A stretch of DNA of 50,440 nt from Mycetocola reblochoni REB411 (GTDB lineage Bacteria; Actinomycetota; Actinomycetes; Actinomycetales; Microbacteriaceae), in contig NZ_FUKR01000057.1 of the NCBI RefSeq assembly GCF_900163835.1, forward strand, positions 1 through 50,440. Direction: 5' to 3'. The notes beneath the pieces are model-generated. The model saw only the letters and a program-made list of their open reading frames with translations. It did not search any database and was not told the DNA's origin. The translations under genes and the position numbers were made by a program. Of the stretch, positions 23,585 through 34,062 are shown piece after piece (the first letter of the stretch is position 1; each line of letters starts with the position of its first letter).

Positions 23585-24922
23585 ATGGCTCCTCGCCCTG
23601 CCCGCCGCGCAACGAAACGTGCACAGTTCCCGTCTCGGGGAACGTATTCAGAAGCCCTACGCATCGGCGTTCTGCTCCGCAAGGAAACGGTCGGCGGGAT
23701 GCTGCTCGTACTGCTGGCAGCGATCGGCATTCTCTGGGCGAACTCTCCCTGGGCAGACAGCTACTTCGCGCTCCGCGACTTCGAGATCGGGTATGAGCCC
23801 TGGCATCTCCGTATGAGCCTCGGAGCATGGGCCGCAGACGGACTGCTTGCGATCTTCTTCTTCCTCGTCGGACTGGAACTCAAACGCGAGTTCGTCGCGG
23901 GAGATCTGCGCCGCTTCTCCACCGCGATCGTCCCAGTCGCAGCCGCAGTCGGCGGAGTAGCCGTTCCTGCACTGCTCTACGTTGCTGTTGTTGCCCCGGA
24001 TGCTGAGCTGCTTCGCGGGTGGGCGATCCCCACTGCCACCGATATCGCGTTCGCTGTCGCGGTGCTGGCATTGATTGGCTCGCACCTACCCGGGCCGCTT
24101 CGTATCTTCCTGTTGACGCTTGCCGTCGTGGACGATCTCATCGCGATCACGATCATTGCGGTGTTCTACACCGACAGCATCCAGCTCATACCGCTGCTTG
24201 TCGGCTTGGGCGTCATCGGGGTGTACGCGGTCCTTGCTCAGAGGTATCGACAGTTCTTCCACCTCAAGCCTGCGGCAGCTTGGCTGATTCTGCTCCCTGT
24301 CGGCGTGACAGCTTGGGCGTTCGTGCACGCATCAGGCATCCACGCCACCATCGCCGGCGTACTGCTCGGGTTCACTATCCCCGTGCTTCACCGGCGTCGT
24401 GACCACGTCGCTGACACTGAGCCGGGCTTGGCAGAAGTGTTCGAGCATCGCTTTCGGCCGCTCTCTGCAGGGTTCGCAGTGCCCGTGTTCGCGTTCTTCT
24501 CCGCCGGTGTCGCGATCGGCGGAGCGGACGGGTTCGTCTCGGCGCTCACCGATCCGGTCACCATCGGGATCGTCGTAGCGCTCGTCATCGGGAAGCCGCT
24601 GGGCATCGTGACCACCACCTGGCTGACCACCAGGCTCCGTGGGATCAGCCTGGATCCGGCACTGAAATGGGTCGACCTCACCGGCGTCGGCCTGCTCGCA
24701 GGGATCGGCTTCACCGTCTCCCTGCTCGTCACGGAGCTCAGCTTCTCCGCGACAGATCCTCACCACGACCACGCGAAGGTCGCCATCCTCATGGCCTCCG
24801 TGCTTGCCGCGGTCATTGCCTCCGTGCTCTTGATCAGCCGCAATCGACGCTACCGACGTATCGCGCACAGCGACGCCGAAGACCAGGACGGCGACGGCAT
24901 CCCCGACGTGTATCAGCAGTGA
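23585..24922 (+). CDS. nhaA: Na+/H+ antiporter NhaA
   Basis: Electrogenic Na+(Li+)/H+ antiporter of the plasma membrane, 445 residues, about twelve membrane segments. Ion-site residues are present: Asp153 in PTATDIAFA and Asp183/Asp184 in [21 protein letters not shown] (about 91-103) is the family block after the second helix. The ATG at 23585 is taken because it is the first Met before helix 1 and is followed by a basic stretch; the longer upstream frame overlaps the preceding gene and crosses the leader. The C-terminus ends with a [13 protein letters not shown] stretch resembling a Ca-binding thrombospondin type 3 or dockerin-like loop, unusual for NhaA. It is preceded by the shared 26-bp leader. 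Confidence 0.93.
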   Translation: MAPRPARRATKRAQFPSRGTYSEALRIGVLLRKETVGGMLLVLLAAIGILWANSPWADSYFALRDFEIGYEPWHLRMSLGAWAADGLLAIFFFLVGLELKREFVAGDLRRFSTAIVPVAAAVGGVAVPALLYVAVVAPDAELLRGWAIPTATDIAFAVAVLALIGSHLPGPLRIFLLTLAVVDDLIAITIIAVFYTDSIQLIPLLVGLGVIGVYAVLAQRYRQFFHLKPAAAWLILLPVGVTAWAFVHASGIHATIAGVLLGFTIPVLHRRRDHVADTEPGLAEVFEHRFRPLSAGFAVPVFAFFSAGVAIGGADGFVSALTDPVTIGIVVALVIGKPLGIVTTTWLTTRLRGISLDPALKWVDLTGVGLLAGIGFTVSLLVTELSFSATDPHHDHAKVAILMASVLAAVIASVLLISRNRRYRRIAHSDAEDQDGDGIPDVYQQ

Positions 24923-24959
24923 TCAGAGACAACTCACCGCGACACATTTCGGAGATACC

Positions 24960-25355
24960 TCACCAGAACATCGGAGCCAGCGACGCGAGAAAGCCCGCAA
25001 CGGCGACACTCAGCAAGGTTGCCGCGAGCGCGAGACACACGCGCTCACGATGAGAACGCTTGTATATGTCGAGGAGATGCGGATGCCGGACTCTGAAATA
25101 CCCGGTGACCGAAGTTGAATGCGGGTCGGCGGGGCCATCTTCAACCGTGAGGGGACGTGAGTAAGTGCGCTCTTCCACAGCCCACTGCGCGACCTTGCGG
25201 TGGTCGAGGTCTTCGATAATGGTGACGTTCGTGGGGAGACGGGGCCCTTCGACCGCGTGGATCACGAGAGCCGCGATCAAGAACGGGACGCCTGCGAAGG
25301 CGCCTACCCAGGAGAGCAACTCACCGATGATGCCGATGGTGTCGACGACGCTCAC
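24960..25355 (-). CDS. small two-helix membrane protein downstream of kdpE
   Basis: A 131-residue protein from GTG at 25355. One hydrophobic segment (about 10-32) and another near the C-terminus (about 105-127) flank a 65-residue soluble region (LPTNVTIIEDLDHRKVAQWAVEERTY). It lies 28 bp after the kdpE stop on the same strand and is probably the last gene of the kdp operon. It is convergent with nhaA, with only 37 bp between stops. No family is recognised; it could be an accessory to K+ regulation. Confidence 0.65.
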   Translation of the reverse strand: MSVVDTIGIIGELLSWVGAFAGVPFLIAALVIHAVEGPRLPTNVTIIEDLDHRKVAQWAVEERTYSRPLTVEDGPADPHSTSVTGYFRVRHPHLLDIYKRSHRERVCLALAATLLSVAVAGFLASLAPMFW

Positions 25356-25383
25356 AACGTCTTCCCGGGCGACGTGTGCCGGT

Positions 25384-26076
25384 TCATAGCGTCATGCCGT
25401 CGAGTCGGTATCCCATGCCGGGCTCGGTGAGCAGGTGCTGGGGGTTCGCGGGGTCGTCCTCGAGCTTCCTGCGGAGTTGGGACACGTAGAGACGAAGATA
25501 TCCGGTGTCTTCTGCGTGTTCGGTGCCCCAAATGGTGGTGAGGATGGTCTGGCGGGTGACGAGTTTTCCTGCGTTGCGGATGAGGATCTCGATGAACTGC
25601 CACTCGGTCGGGGTTAGCCGAATTTGCTTGTGCCCCTCCGTGGTTTCCCTGGTGACACTGTGCGCGGCGAGGTCGATGGTGACAGGGCCGAGATGCACGA
25701 CCGGAGCAGCCGTTTCTTGCGGGAGACGGCGGGTGAGGGCGCGAATACGGGCGAGGAGCTCTTCAACGGAGAAAGGTTTGGTGATGTAGTCGTCTGCGCC
25801 CGCGTCGAGCGCTTCGACCTTGTCTGCGGCACCGGCTCGGCCGGAGACGACGAGGATGGGTGCCTGCGACCAGCCACGGATCCCGTGAATGACCTCGATG
25901 CCGTCGAGCTGCGGCATACCGAGGTCGATGAGGAAGATGTCGGGGTGGTGGTCGATGGCGGCGGTAATCGCTTCCGCTCCGTCCGCGGCGGTGAAGATCT
26001 GGTATCCCTTGGCCGTGAGGGTGATGCGGAGCGCGCGGAGGATCTGGGGGTCGTCGTCGGCGATCAAGATTCTCAT
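25384..26076 (-). CDS. kdpE: KdpE response regulator
   Basis: OmpR-type response regulator of the Kdp system, 230 residues: an N-terminal receiver with acidic pocket Asp7/Asp8 and phospho-acceptor Asp51 in FLIDLGMP, the switch Thr/Lys in YITKPFSVEELLAR, and a winged-helix DNA-binding domain (about 130-230) with LTPTEWQFIEILIR and YVSQLRRKLEDDP. The ATG overlaps the kdpD stop (ATGA). It activates kdpFABC when the KdpD kinase senses low K+ or osmotic stress. Full length, no missing key residue. Confidence 0.95.
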   Translation of the reverse strand: MRILIADDDPQILRALRITLTAKGYQIFTAADGAEAITAAIDHHPDIFLIDLGMPQLDGIEVIHGIRGWSQAPILVVSGRAGAADKVEALDAGADDYITKPFSVEELLARIRALTRRLPQETAAPVVHLGPVTIDLAAHSVTRETTEGHKQIRLTPTEWQFIEILIRNAGKLVTRQTILTTIWGTEHAEDTGYLRLYVSQLRRKLEDDPANPQHLLTEPGMGYRLDGMTL

Positions 26077-28568
26077 GGCTGCTCCTGGCTGGTGTGGGTC
26101 GTGGGAAGAGAGATGACCATGGTGAGCCCGCCACCCGGGGTGTCCTCGGGTGTGAGGGTGCCGTGCATCGCTTCGACGAAGCCGCGCGAGAGAGCGAGGC
26201 CGAGGCCGAGGCCGGTCGTGTTGTCGGTGTCGCCGAGGCGTTGGAACGGCAGGAAGATGTCATCCAGCTTCTCGGGCGGGATTCCAGGCCCTCGGTCGAT
26301 GATGCGGATCTCAAGGCGGTCACCGAAGGTGCTGGTGCTGACATGGACCGGAACACCTGCGGGACTGTAGCGGTGCGCGTTGGTGAGGAGGTTCACGAGG
26401 ACGCGTTGCAGGAGCACCGGGTCCGCGTGGGCGAGCGCGTCCCCGTGGGAGAGGGCGAGGGTGACATCGGTCGGCCCCAGATGAAGCTCATCGAGTGCGG
26501 GGGCGATCGTCTCAGCGGGGTCGGTGGGGATATCGGCGATCGTGAGCACTCCGGCCTGCAGCCGGCTGACATCGAGCAGGTCGGTGACGAGTGCGGCGAG
26601 AGCGGCAAGGCTCTCATCGGCGGTGTCGAGGAGTTCCTGCTTGTCTGAGCGTGCGAGGGTGGGGCCGGCAGCTTTGAGACCGCCGACCGCTGCCGCTGCC
26701 GCTGCGAGGGGGCGACGCAGGTCATGGCTGAGGGCTGTGAGGAGCGCCCCACGCACCCGGTCTGAAGCTGCGATGGGCTCGATCTGTTTCGCGGTCTGTT
26801 CGAGATCCTGGTGGTCGAGAGCCGCGGCGAGCTGTGCCGTGACAACGGCAAGCAGCCGCTGCTCGGAGGCCGCAAGATCCGGACCGCACAGTTCCAAGGT
26901 CGTGTCTTCGGTGATGCGGATACTCGTGTGCTGGTTATCAGGCAATGGCTCGCCAGATGTGGCGAGTACGTCCTCAGCCTTGACGAGCCGGACGCCGGGT
27001 AGCTGGAATGCCTCTCTGGTGCGATCGATCAATGCTTGGAGGGCGTTGTCGCCGCGTAGCACGCTGCCCGCGATGGTTTGAATGAGTTCGGATTCCGCGG
27101 CGGAACGACGGGCGGCACGGGTGGTGCGGGCGGCCCGGTCCACGATGAAGCTCACCAGGCTCGCGATCACGACGTACAGGACGAGTGAGAGGAGATGATG
27201 CGGTTGGTGGATATGGATCGTGTAGAGCGGCTCGATGAATAGGAAATCGAGCGTGATGCCCGATAGCACGGCGGCGAACAGAGCCGGCCAGATACCGCCG
27301 ACGAGTGCGACGACCACGACGAGGAGCTGATAGCTGAGGACATCGGTGGTGATCGAGTCTTCGCTGCGGAATAGCGACAGCAGTGTGGTGAGTGCCGGAC
27401 CCCCGAGAAAGGCGACGACGAAGCCGAGGATGCGGCGTTTGCGGGTGAGGGCGCCGGTGAGCGGAGGAAGTGTGAACCGGCTGCCTGCGGCGGCGTGGTT
27501 GACCATGTGTACGTCGATGTCGCCGGACTCGCGGACGACCGTGGCACCGATGCCGGGCCCGGTGAACGCTGCGGTGACGCGCCCGCGGCGGCTCGCGCCG
27601 AGGACGAGCTGGGTGGCGTTGACGGAGCGCGCGAACTCCACGAGCGCGGTGGGGACGTCATCCCCGATGACCTGATGGTAGGTGCCGTTGAGTTTTTCGA
27701 CGAGTGCGCGCTGTTCGGCAAGGGTGGCGGGGTTTCCGGTGCGAAGTCCATCCTGGCTGGTGATGTGCACCGCGATCAGTTCGCCGCCTGCGGAGCGTGC
27801 GGCGATACGGGCACCGCGACGCAGGAGCGTTTCCCCCTCCGGGCCACCGGTGAGGGCGACGACGACGCGTTCGCGAGCCTCCCAGGTGCGGTCGATCCCG
27901 TGATCTTTGCGGTACCCCTTGAGTGCCTGGTCGACTTCATCGGCAAGCCAGATAAGTGCGAGTTCTCGCAGCGCGGTGAGGTTGCCGAGCCGGAAGTAGT
28001 TCGACAGTGCCGCGTCGATGCGTTCCGCAGGGTACACGAAGCCGCCACTGAGACGGTCGCGAAGCGCTTGCGGGGCGAGGTCGACAACCTCGATCTGTTC
28101 CGCACCGCGCAGGAAACTGTCTGGGACGGTTTCTCGCTGCGGAACCCCGGTGATCTGTTCGACCACATCGTTGAGGGACTCGATGTGTTGGATGTTCAGC
28201 GTGGACACCACGTCGATCCCCGCTGCCAGCAACTCCTCGACATCCTGCCAACGCTTCTCGTTCTTCGAGCCCGGAGCGTTGGTGTGGGCGAGTTCATCGA
28301 CGAGCGCGATCTGAGGAGCACGACCCAGCACCGCGGCAAGATCCATCTCTTCTAGTGTGACGCCGCGATGTTCGACGAGCGTGCGCGGCACGGCAGGGAT
28401 GCCTGCGGTCATCGCGGCTGTCGCGGCGCGACCGTGGGTCTCCACGATCCCGATGACGACATCTTTTTCTTCGCCGATGAGGCGCCTGCCCTCTTCCAGC
28501 ATGGTGAAGGTTTTCCCGACGCCGGGGGCAGCGCCGAGCAGCACCCGAAGCTGCCCCCGTTTCGGCAT
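26073..28568 (-). CDS. kdpD: KdpD sensor histidine kinase
   Basis: Membrane sensor kinase for K+ limitation, 831 residues. An N-terminal KdpD domain has Walker A GAAPGVGKT (12-20) and VDELAHTN; a Usp-like domain follows (about 238-355); four membrane helices (about 385-485) form the DUF4118 region; then a GAF-like part, the H-box ALSHDLRRPL with phospho-His615, and an HATPase with N-box LVNLLTNAHRYSP and G-boxes DRGPGIP and GLGLGLALS. It is slightly shorter than the 894-residue E. coli protein. kdpC ends 2 bp before it, and kdpE overlaps its stop. It is the only sensor kinase in the window. Confidence 0.95.
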   Translation of the reverse strand: MPKRGQLRVLLGAAPGVGKTFTMLEEGRRLIGEEKDVVIGIVETHGRAATAAMTAGIPAVPRTLVEHRGVTLEEMDLAAVLGRAPQIALVDELAHTNAPGSKNEKRWQDVEELLAAGIDVVSTLNIQHIESLNDVVEQITGVPQRETVPDSFLRGAEQIEVVDLAPQALRDRLSGGFVYPAERIDAALSNYFRLGNLTALRELALIWLADEVDQALKGYRKDHGIDRTWEARERVVVALTGGPEGETLLRRGARIAARSAGGELIAVHITSQDGLRTGNPATLAEQRALVEKLNGTYHQVIGDDVPTALVEFARSVNATQLVLGASRRGRVTAAFTGPGIGATVVRESGDIDVHMVNHAAAGSRFTLPPLTGALTRKRRILGFVVAFLGGPALTTLLSLFRSEDSITTDVLSYQLLVVVVALVGGIWPALFAAVLSGITLDFLFIEPLYTIHIHQPHHLLSLVLYVVIASLVSFIVDRAARTTRAARRSAAESELIQTIAGSVLRGDNALQALIDRTREAFQLPGVRLVKAEDVLATSGEPLPDNQHTSIRITEDTTLELCGPDLAASEQRLLAVVTAQLAAALDHQDLEQTAKQIEPIAASDRVRGALLTALSHDLRRPLAAAAAAVGGLKAAGPTLARSDKQELLDTADESLAALAALVTDLLDVSRLQAGVLTIADIPTDPAETIAPALDELHLGPTDVTLALSHGDALAHADPVLLQRVLVNLLTNAHRYSPAGVPVHVSTSTFGDRLEIRIIDRGPGIPPEKLDDIFLPFQRLGDTDNTTGLGLGLALSRGFVEAMHGTLTPEDTPGGGLTMVISLPTTHTSQEQP

Positions 28569-28570
28569 GA

Positions 28571-29185
28571 TCAGCCCTCCAACTCGTTCAACGCGATGTT
28601 CAGTTCAAGCACGTTCACTCTCGATTCTCCCAAATAGCCAAGATCTGGCCCCTGGGTATGCGCCTCAACGAGGTCACGGACCTCCGCTGCGGGGATCCCG
28701 CGCGCTTCGGCGACCCGATCGATCTGGATCGCCGCGTACGCGGCACTGATGTGCGGGTCGAGTCCCGAGGAGGATGCGGTGACCGCGTCAGCGGGCACCT
28801 CGCTTTCAGTGACGCCGTTGAACTCCGCCACCTGGGTCTTGCGGTCGGTGATCGCCGCGATCAGATCTTCGTTCTCCGGCCCGTAGTTCGATCCTGACGA
28901 CGCTCCACCGTCGTTCCCGTCGCCAGCGGCGGAAGGCCGCGGCTGGAAGTACTCCGGCAGCGGGTTCCCCTCCTCGTCGCTGAACGACTGACCGATGAGG
29001 GCAGACCCGACCGGGTCGCCATCCTGGGTGGTGACGATCGAGCCATTGGCCTGCGCGGGCAGGACGAGTTGCCCGATGCCCGTGATGACGAGGGTGTATC
29101 CGATGCCGAGCGCTGCGGTGAGCAGTACCATGGCGCGGATCGCGACCCAGACGGTGCGCCCGACTCCGCGAGCTTGCGTGTTCAT
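28571..29185 (-). CDS. kdpC: KdpC subunit of potassium-transporting ATPase
   Basis: Accessory subunit of the KdpFABC complex, one N-terminal membrane helix (about 12-40, VAIRAMVLLTAALGIGYTL) and a periplasm/exterior-side domain; 204 residues. Conserved blocks are GSALIGQSF, PEYFQPRPSAAG, and the C-terminal ASSSGLDPHISAAYA and VNVLELNIALNEL. It stabilises the pump and raises its nucleotide affinity. It is positioned between kdpB and kdpD in the standard order. Confidence 0.95.
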   Translation of the reverse strand: MNTQARGVGRTVWVAIRAMVLLTAALGIGYTLVITGIGQLVLPAQANGSIVTTQDGDPVGSALIGQSFSDEEGNPLPEYFQPRPSAAGDGNDGGASSGSNYGPENEDLIAAITDRKTQVAEFNGVTESEVPADAVTASSSGLDPHISAAYAAIQIDRVAEARGIPAAEVRDLVEAHTQGPDLGYLGESRVNVLELNIALNELEG

Positions 29186-29208
29186 GATGGTGTTTCCTTC
29201 TCAGAGGG

Positions 29209-31356
29209 TCAGAAGCCGGGGATGAGGCGGACGATCAGGTCGATCAGCCAGATCGCGATGAAGGGGGTGATCACGCCGCCGAGCCCGTAGACGGCGAGGT
29301 TGCGTCCGAGGATGCTGGAGGCGTTGCCCGGACGGTACTTCACGCCGCGCAGGGCGAGCGGGATGAGGAACACGATCACGATCGCGTTGAAGATGATCGC
29401 CGACAGCACTGCCGAGGCTGGCGAGTGCAACCCCATGATGTTCAGTGCGGCAAGTTGAGGGAACACGCCCATGAACATGGCGGGGATGATCGCGAAGTAC
29501 TTCGCGATGTCGTTCGCGATCGAGAACGTCGTCAACGCGCCTCGGGTGATCAGCAGTTGCTTGCCGATCCGCACGACGTCGATGAGCTTGGACGGGTCAC
29601 TGTCGAGGTCGACCATGTTCCCGGCTTCTTTCGCTGCCGAGGTGCCGGAGTTCATCGCGACACCGACGTCGGCCTGCGCGAGCGCGGGCGCGTCGTTGGT
29701 GCCGTCGCCGGTCATCGCGACGAGGTTGCCGCCCTCCTGCTCCTTGCGGATGTAGGCGAGCTTGTCCTCGGGGGTGGCTTCGGCGAGGAAGTCGTCCACG
29801 CCGGCTTCCTTCGCGATCGCTGCCGCGGTGAGGGGGTTGTCGCCGGTGATCATGACCGTGCGGATGCCCATGGCACGCATCTCGGCGAACTTCGCCGGCA
29901 GCCCGTCCTTGACGACATCCTTCAGGTGCACAACACCGAGGAGGCGACCTGCGCCTGCGGGATCCTTGGTGGCGACCACGAGCGGGGTGCCGCCGGACTG
30001 GGAGATGCGTTCGACGTATTCGTCGAGCTCGGCCACCAACGTTGAGGCCGACCTTTCCCCTCCGTCCTCGATCCAGGCGAGGACCGCTGAGCCGGCACCC
30101 TTCCGAATCTGGGTCCCGTCGGGCAGGTCGAGCCCCGACATGCGGGTCTGCGCGGTGAATGGCACGATCTCACCGACCGTGTTCCGATCGAACTCCCCAT
30201 GCTGTGCTTCGGCGAGTTCAACGATGGACACCCCTTCGGGAGTGGGGTCAGCGAGCGAGGAGAGCGCGGCAGCACGGATCAGATCCTGTTCGCGCACCCC
30301 GCCGAGGCGCACGAACTCGCTCGCGCGCCGATTGCCGTAGGTGATGGTGCCGGTCTTGTCGAGCAGGAGCGTGGTGACATCCCCCGCAGCTTCGACCGCA
30401 CGCCCGGACATCGCCAGGACGTTGCGTTGCACGAGCCGGTCCATGCCCGCGATGCCGATCGCGCTGAGCAGCGCGCCGATCGTCGTCGGGATGAGGCACA
30501 CCAGCAGCGCCACGAGCACGGTCACGCTGACCGGTGCGGCCGCGTAGGACGCAATCGGGTTCAGGGTGAGGGCGACGACGACGAAGATAATCGAGAGCGA
30601 CGCGAGCAGGATGTTCAGCGCGATCTCATTCGGGGTCTTCTGCCGTGCGGCACCCTCAACGAGGGAGATCATCCGGTCCACGAACGTCTCACCCGGCTTG
30701 GAGGTGATGCGCACCACGATCCGATCCGACAGTACCCGGGTGCCGCCCGTGACCGCGGAACGGTCGCCCCCGCTCTCGCGCACGACCGGGGCGGACTCGC
30801 CCGTGATGGCGGACTCGTCGACAGAGGCGATGCCCCACACGATGTCTCCGTCGCCGGGAATTAGCTCGCCCGCGGTCACGACCACGACATCACCGAGAGT
30901 GAGGTCCGAGGACGAGACCTGCGTTGTCGCGGCCTGCTCCGCAGCGGCGTCCGTGTTCGGTTCGTAGGCGGTGACGCGGTTCGCCATGGTGCTGGTTCGG
31001 GTCTTGCGGAGGGTCTCGGCCTGCGCTTTCCCGCGGCCTTCTGCGACGGATTCGGCGAGGTTCGCGAACAGCACCGTCAGCCACAGCCAGATCGCGATCG
31101 CCCACGTGAACGACCACGGCACGACGGTGCCTCCAGAATCGGCGGGGCCGCCGATGAACGGTTCTACGACAGCGAGCATCGTAGTGAGTGCGGCGCCGAC
31201 CCAGACGAGGAACATGACGGGATTGCGCCACTGTTCTTTGGGACTCAGTTTCCGGAACGCACCGGGCAGTGCCGCCCGGACTTGCTCCCAGGTGAACCCG
31301 CTCTTTCGGCCAGGGGTGCCCGCTGTGGTGGTGCGGGGCTCAGTGAGTGTGGACAT
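29209..31356 (-). CDS. kdpB: KdpB catalytic P-type ATPase subunit
   Basis: ATP-hydrolysing subunit of the high-affinity K+ pump, 715 residues, about seven membrane helices. The actuator TGES is at 185-188, the phosphorylation motif DKTGT at 333-337 (Asp333), the membrane motif [13 protein letters not shown] (about 289-301) and the hinge [16 protein letters not shown] are present. All catalytic motifs are intact. It starts 3 bp after the kdpA stop, consistent with coupled expression. Confidence 0.96.
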   Translation of the reverse strand: MSTLTEPRTTTAGTPGRKSGFTWEQVRAALPGAFRKLSPKEQWRNPVMFLVWVGAALTTMLAVVEPFIGGPADSGGTVVPWSFTWAIAIWLWLTVLFANLAESVAEGRGKAQAETLRKTRTSTMANRVTAYEPNTDAAAEQAATTQVSSSDLTLGDVVVVTAGELIPGDGDIVWGIASVDESAITGESAPVVRESGGDRSAVTGGTRVLSDRIVVRITSKPGETFVDRMISLVEGAARQKTPNEIALNILLASLSIIFVVVALTLNPIASYAAAPVSVTVLVALLVCLIPTTIGALLSAIGIAGMDRLVQRNVLAMSGRAVEAAGDVTTLLLDKTGTITYGNRRASEFVRLGGVREQDLIRAAALSSLADPTPEGVSIVELAEAQHGEFDRNTVGEIVPFTAQTRMSGLDLPDGTQIRKGAGSAVLAWIEDGGERSASTLVAELDEYVERISQSGGTPLVVATKDPAGAGRLLGVVHLKDVVKDGLPAKFAEMRAMGIRTVMITGDNPLTAAAIAKEAGVDDFLAEATPEDKLAYIRKEQEGGNLVAMTGDGTNDAPALAQADVGVAMNSGTSAAKEAGNMVDLDSDPSKLIDVVRIGKQLLITRGALTTFSIANDIAKYFAIIPAMFMGVFPQLAALNIMGLHSPASAVLSAIIFNAIVIVFLIPLALRGVKYRPGNASSILGRNLAVYGLGGVITPFIAIWLIDLIVRLIPGF

Positions 31357-31359
31357 GGG

Positions 31360-33033
31360 TTACATCAGCCCTTCAGCTAGGGGACCTAGCGCGAGAACGG
31401 GGAAGAAGGTCAGTGCCGTCACCAGGACGGTGACCGCAGTGAGGAGTCCGATAAACATCGGACGGTGGGTGGGGAGGGTGCCCGAAGTAGTGGGAACCTT
31501 GTCCTGCGCGGCGAGCGAGCCGGCCAGGGCGAGAACGAACACGATCGGCACGAACCGGCCCAGCAGCATCGCCACCCCTAGCGCGGTGTTCAGCCATGGC
31601 GTGTTCGCCGTCAGACCCGCGAACGCGGAACCGTTGTTATTCGCAGCCGACGTGAACGCGTACAGCACCTCGGACATGCCGTGGATGCCGGGGTTCCAGA
31701 TCGAGGTGCTCTCCACCTTTTCCCGGACGCCGGGGAGCGCGAAGCTCAACGCCGTGCCGGCGAGTACGAGGGTGGGCATGACGAGGATGTAGAGGGCTGC
31801 GAGCTTGATCTCGCGCGGGCCGATCTTCTTGCCCAGGTATTCCGGTGTGCGGCCGATGAGCAGGCCTGAGATGAACACGGCGATCACTGCGAGAATGAGG
31901 ATCGCGTACAAGCCTGAACCGACTCCGCCGGGGGTGACCTCGCCGAGCATCATGTTCAGCATGGGCATCATCCCGCCCATCGCGGTGTACGAGTCGTGCA
32001 TCGAGTTCACCGCACCAGTGGAGGTGCCGGTGCTCGTGGTCGCGAACAGCGTCGAGCCGATGATCCCGAACCGCTGCTCCTTGCCCTCCATCGCGCCGCC
32101 GGCGAGACCCGGGGCGGTGCCCATTCCTGCGCTTTCCAGTGCAGTGAGGATGCTGAACGAGGCGATATAGAGCACCGCCATGACCGAGACGATCGCAACC
32201 CCCTGACGGTTGTCACCGACCATGCGGCCAAAGGTGCGGGGCAGGGAGAACGGGATGGCGAGCATCAGCAGGATCTCGAACATGCTGGTCCACGGTGTCG
32301 GGTTCTCGAACGGGTGAGAGGAGTTCGCGTTGAAGAATCCACCACCGTTGGTGCCCAAGAGCTTGATGACTTCCTGAGACGCCGTCGGCCCACCAGGGAC
32401 CGTCTGTGTGCCACCGGTGAGAGTGGTCACGGTGGTGAAGCCGTTGAAGTTCTGGATCACCCCGCCGATCATGAGCACGATCGCGCCGAGAACCGCGATG
32501 GGCAGCAGGATACGCAGCGTGCCACGGATCAGATCCACCCAGAAGTTCCCGATCGTGCCCGACCGGCGATACGCGAACCCACGCACCAGAGCGATCGCGA
32601 CCGCGATACCCACCGCGGCGGAGACGAAGTTCTGCACCGCAAGGCCCGCGAACTGCACCGTGTATCCGAGCGTGAGCTCCGGAGAATACGACTGCCAGTT
32701 CGTGTTCGTGACGAACGACACCGCAGTGTTGAACGAGAGCGATTCCGAGGGCGCCGGGAGCCCCAACGAGTACGGAAGCCACTGCTGAAAGCGCTGCAGG
32801 GTGTAGACGATCAGCACACCGACCGCGGAGAACGCGAGCACGCCGCGCAGATACGCCTGCCAGGTCTGCTCGGCCTTCGCGTCGACACCGATGACCTTGT
32901 AGATCCCGCGTTCGATCTTCCAATCCTTGCGAGACGTGTACACCCACGCCATGTAGTCGCCGAAGGGACGGTACAGAACGGCCAGGACGATCGCGACGGT
33001 CGCGAGCGCGAGAAGCGCATACATCAGAGTCAT
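31360..33033 (-). CDS. kdpA: KdpA potassium-binding and translocating subunit
   Basis: Channel-like subunit that binds and selects K+, 557 residues, the same length as the E. coli subunit, with about ten membrane helices. The repeated pore-loop style segments include [11 protein letters not shown] and [19 protein letters not shown], matching the selectivity regions of the SKT superfamily. The ATG overlaps the kdpF stop by one base (TGATG). Confidence 0.96.
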   Translation of the reverse strand: MTLMYALLALATVAIVLAVLYRPFGDYMAWVYTSRKDWKIERGIYKVIGVDAKAEQTWQAYLRGVLAFSAVGVLIVYTLQRFQQWLPYSLGLPAPSESLSFNTAVSFVTNTNWQSYSPELTLGYTVQFAGLAVQNFVSAAVGIAVAIALVRGFAYRRSGTIGNFWVDLIRGTLRILLPIAVLGAIVLMIGGVIQNFNGFTTVTTLTGGTQTVPGGPTASQEVIKLLGTNGGGFFNANSSHPFENPTPWTSMFEILLMLAIPFSLPRTFGRMVGDNRQGVAIVSVMAVLYIASFSILTALESAGMGTAPGLAGGAMEGKEQRFGIIGSTLFATTSTGTSTGAVNSMHDSYTAMGGMMPMLNMMLGEVTPGGVGSGLYAILILAVIAVFISGLLIGRTPEYLGKKIGPREIKLAALYILVMPTLVLAGTALSFALPGVREKVESTSIWNPGIHGMSEVLYAFTSAANNNGSAFAGLTANTPWLNTALGVAMLLGRFVPIVFVLALAGSLAAQDKVPTTSGTLPTHRPMFIGLLTAVTVLVTALTFFPVLALGPLAEGLM

Positions 33034-33122
33034 CAGAAGCGCTCCGGTTTCACGAGAGCGAACACGAGATACACGATCGCCGCAACTCCAAGACCGGCGG
33101 CGAGAAGTTCAAAGATGATCAC
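33033..33122 (-). CDS. kdpF: KdpF small subunit
   Basis: A 29-residue single-span peptide ([20 protein letters not shown], then FALVKPERF) read from GTG at 33122. The composition and C-terminal basic residues fit KdpF, which stabilises the KdpABC complex. Its stop overlaps the kdpA start. It is short enough to be missed by automatic gene calling. Confidence 0.85.
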   Translation of the reverse strand: MIIFELLAAGLGVAAIVYLVFALVKPERF

Positions 33123-33214
33123 AGCTTCTCCACCGCCTTCCCCAGCAGCCCGACGACCACGAACACGACGATCACGCCGAGCACGTAGACGAGGTCAAGC
33201 ACAACAAGCTCCAT
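33119..33214 (-). CDS. 31-residue membrane microprotein upstream of kdpF
   Basis: Read from ATG at 33214 to TGA at 33119, overlapping the kdpF GTG start as GTGA. The peptide is one hydrophobic span (LDLVYVLGVIVVFVVVGLLG) followed by KAVEKL. It sits where the kdp operon begins, so it is probably a second small subunit or regulatory peptide of the Kdp complex; function is inference. A Shine-Dalgarno for it is not obvious. Confidence 0.6.
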   Translation of the reverse strand: MELVVLDLVYVLGVIVVFVVVGLLGKAVEKL

Positions 33215-33501
33215 TCGACTGGCAGCGGCAGCAGAACCGCTTACCGCACGACCCGAGATTCGGTCGCAACTCCCGATCAAACACCCGACAAGACCGGCGA
33301 AATAGGCGTCCTAACGGAACCCATACGCAAATCCGAAAGACCCTGACATCTCGCTCACACCGCGCCCTACCGATGTGTTTCCGCGGCTCCGGGAACAGCC
33401 GCAGCAGGCCTTCTCGACGTCGTCAGCGTTCGACGTCGAACCCGCATGAGTTCCGTGAGTAGCTCTTCAGCGAGACGGCTGTACGGCATAGAAGTGAAGG
33501 C
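33215..33501. promoter_or_regulatory. divergent intergenic region, presumed kdp promoter
   Basis: About 290 bp between the kdp operon (minus) and a plus-strand gene pair. It must hold the kdp promoter and any KdpE site, but I see no convincing -10/-35 or operator. A short direct repeat GACGTCG occurs near 33415-33440. Confidence 0.4.
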
Positions 33502-34062
33502 ATGACTCTCACCGAGATCCTGCCCACGCTCAGACACAGCATCCCCGACCCACTCAACTCTCGGCATCGGCCCGAACACACCATGCCCACCACCACGGAT
33601 GTCATTGTGGGCGGGGTGTCCCTCACCAGGCTCGTCGAATTAAGCAGCACTCCGGCGCTCCTCACCGGCGACCTGCCCAGCCCCCAGACGTATCTGGCAG
33701 GCGCGCGAGATTCAGACTCAGACGTCACCGTGCTGATCTTCCGAATCACGCTCCGCATCGACACCGAAACCGGGAAACGCGTCGCTCTCACCGATTGCAG
33801 ATTCGACCGCGTCAGACCCTGCTGGGAGGAATGCCGGCTCATCGGCCGCACCTCAACCGCGCGAAACTCCGACATCGCTCTCATCCCCGGCGAATCCGGT
33901 GCCGCACCATGGCCATACCCCAGCGTGAAACTCCCCGGTGACATTCACCAGGGTGACCTCCTCACCGTGCCCTGTGCCGGCGCTGTCGCCCTCCGCGACG
34001 TTCGCCCACAACCAAACGCGACCTTCGCTCGGACGAGGCCTGTACTCGAGGTGATCCGGTGA
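33502..34062 (+). CDS. hypothetical protein, first of a tandem paralogous pair
   Basis: A 186-residue soluble protein. A mostly beta pattern appears: SDVTVLIFRITLRIDTETGKR and a C-terminal QGDLLTVPCAGAVALRDVR. The last block is shared with the next gene (RPGDLLALTCTGTIALAQIR), as are a MPTTTDVIVGG-like N-terminal block and the following LxxLxE segment, so the two are diverged tandem duplicates. Its stop overlaps the next start as GTGA. Divergent from kdp. No known family is recognised. Confidence 0.68.
   Translation: MTLTEILPTLRHSIPDPLNSRHRPEHTMPTTTDVIVGGVSLTRLVELSSTPALLTGDLPSPQTYLAGARDSDSDVTVLIFRITLRIDTETGKRVALTDCRFDRVRPCWEECRLIGRTSTARNSDIALIPGESGAAPWPYPSVKLPGDIHQGDLLTVPCAGAVALRDVRPQPNATFARTRPVLEVIR

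Noticed and set aside
31996-33462. 488-residue plus-strand frame opposite kdpA
   Set aside because: kdpA is clearly conserved; the antisense frame has no recognisable motif and skewed composition.
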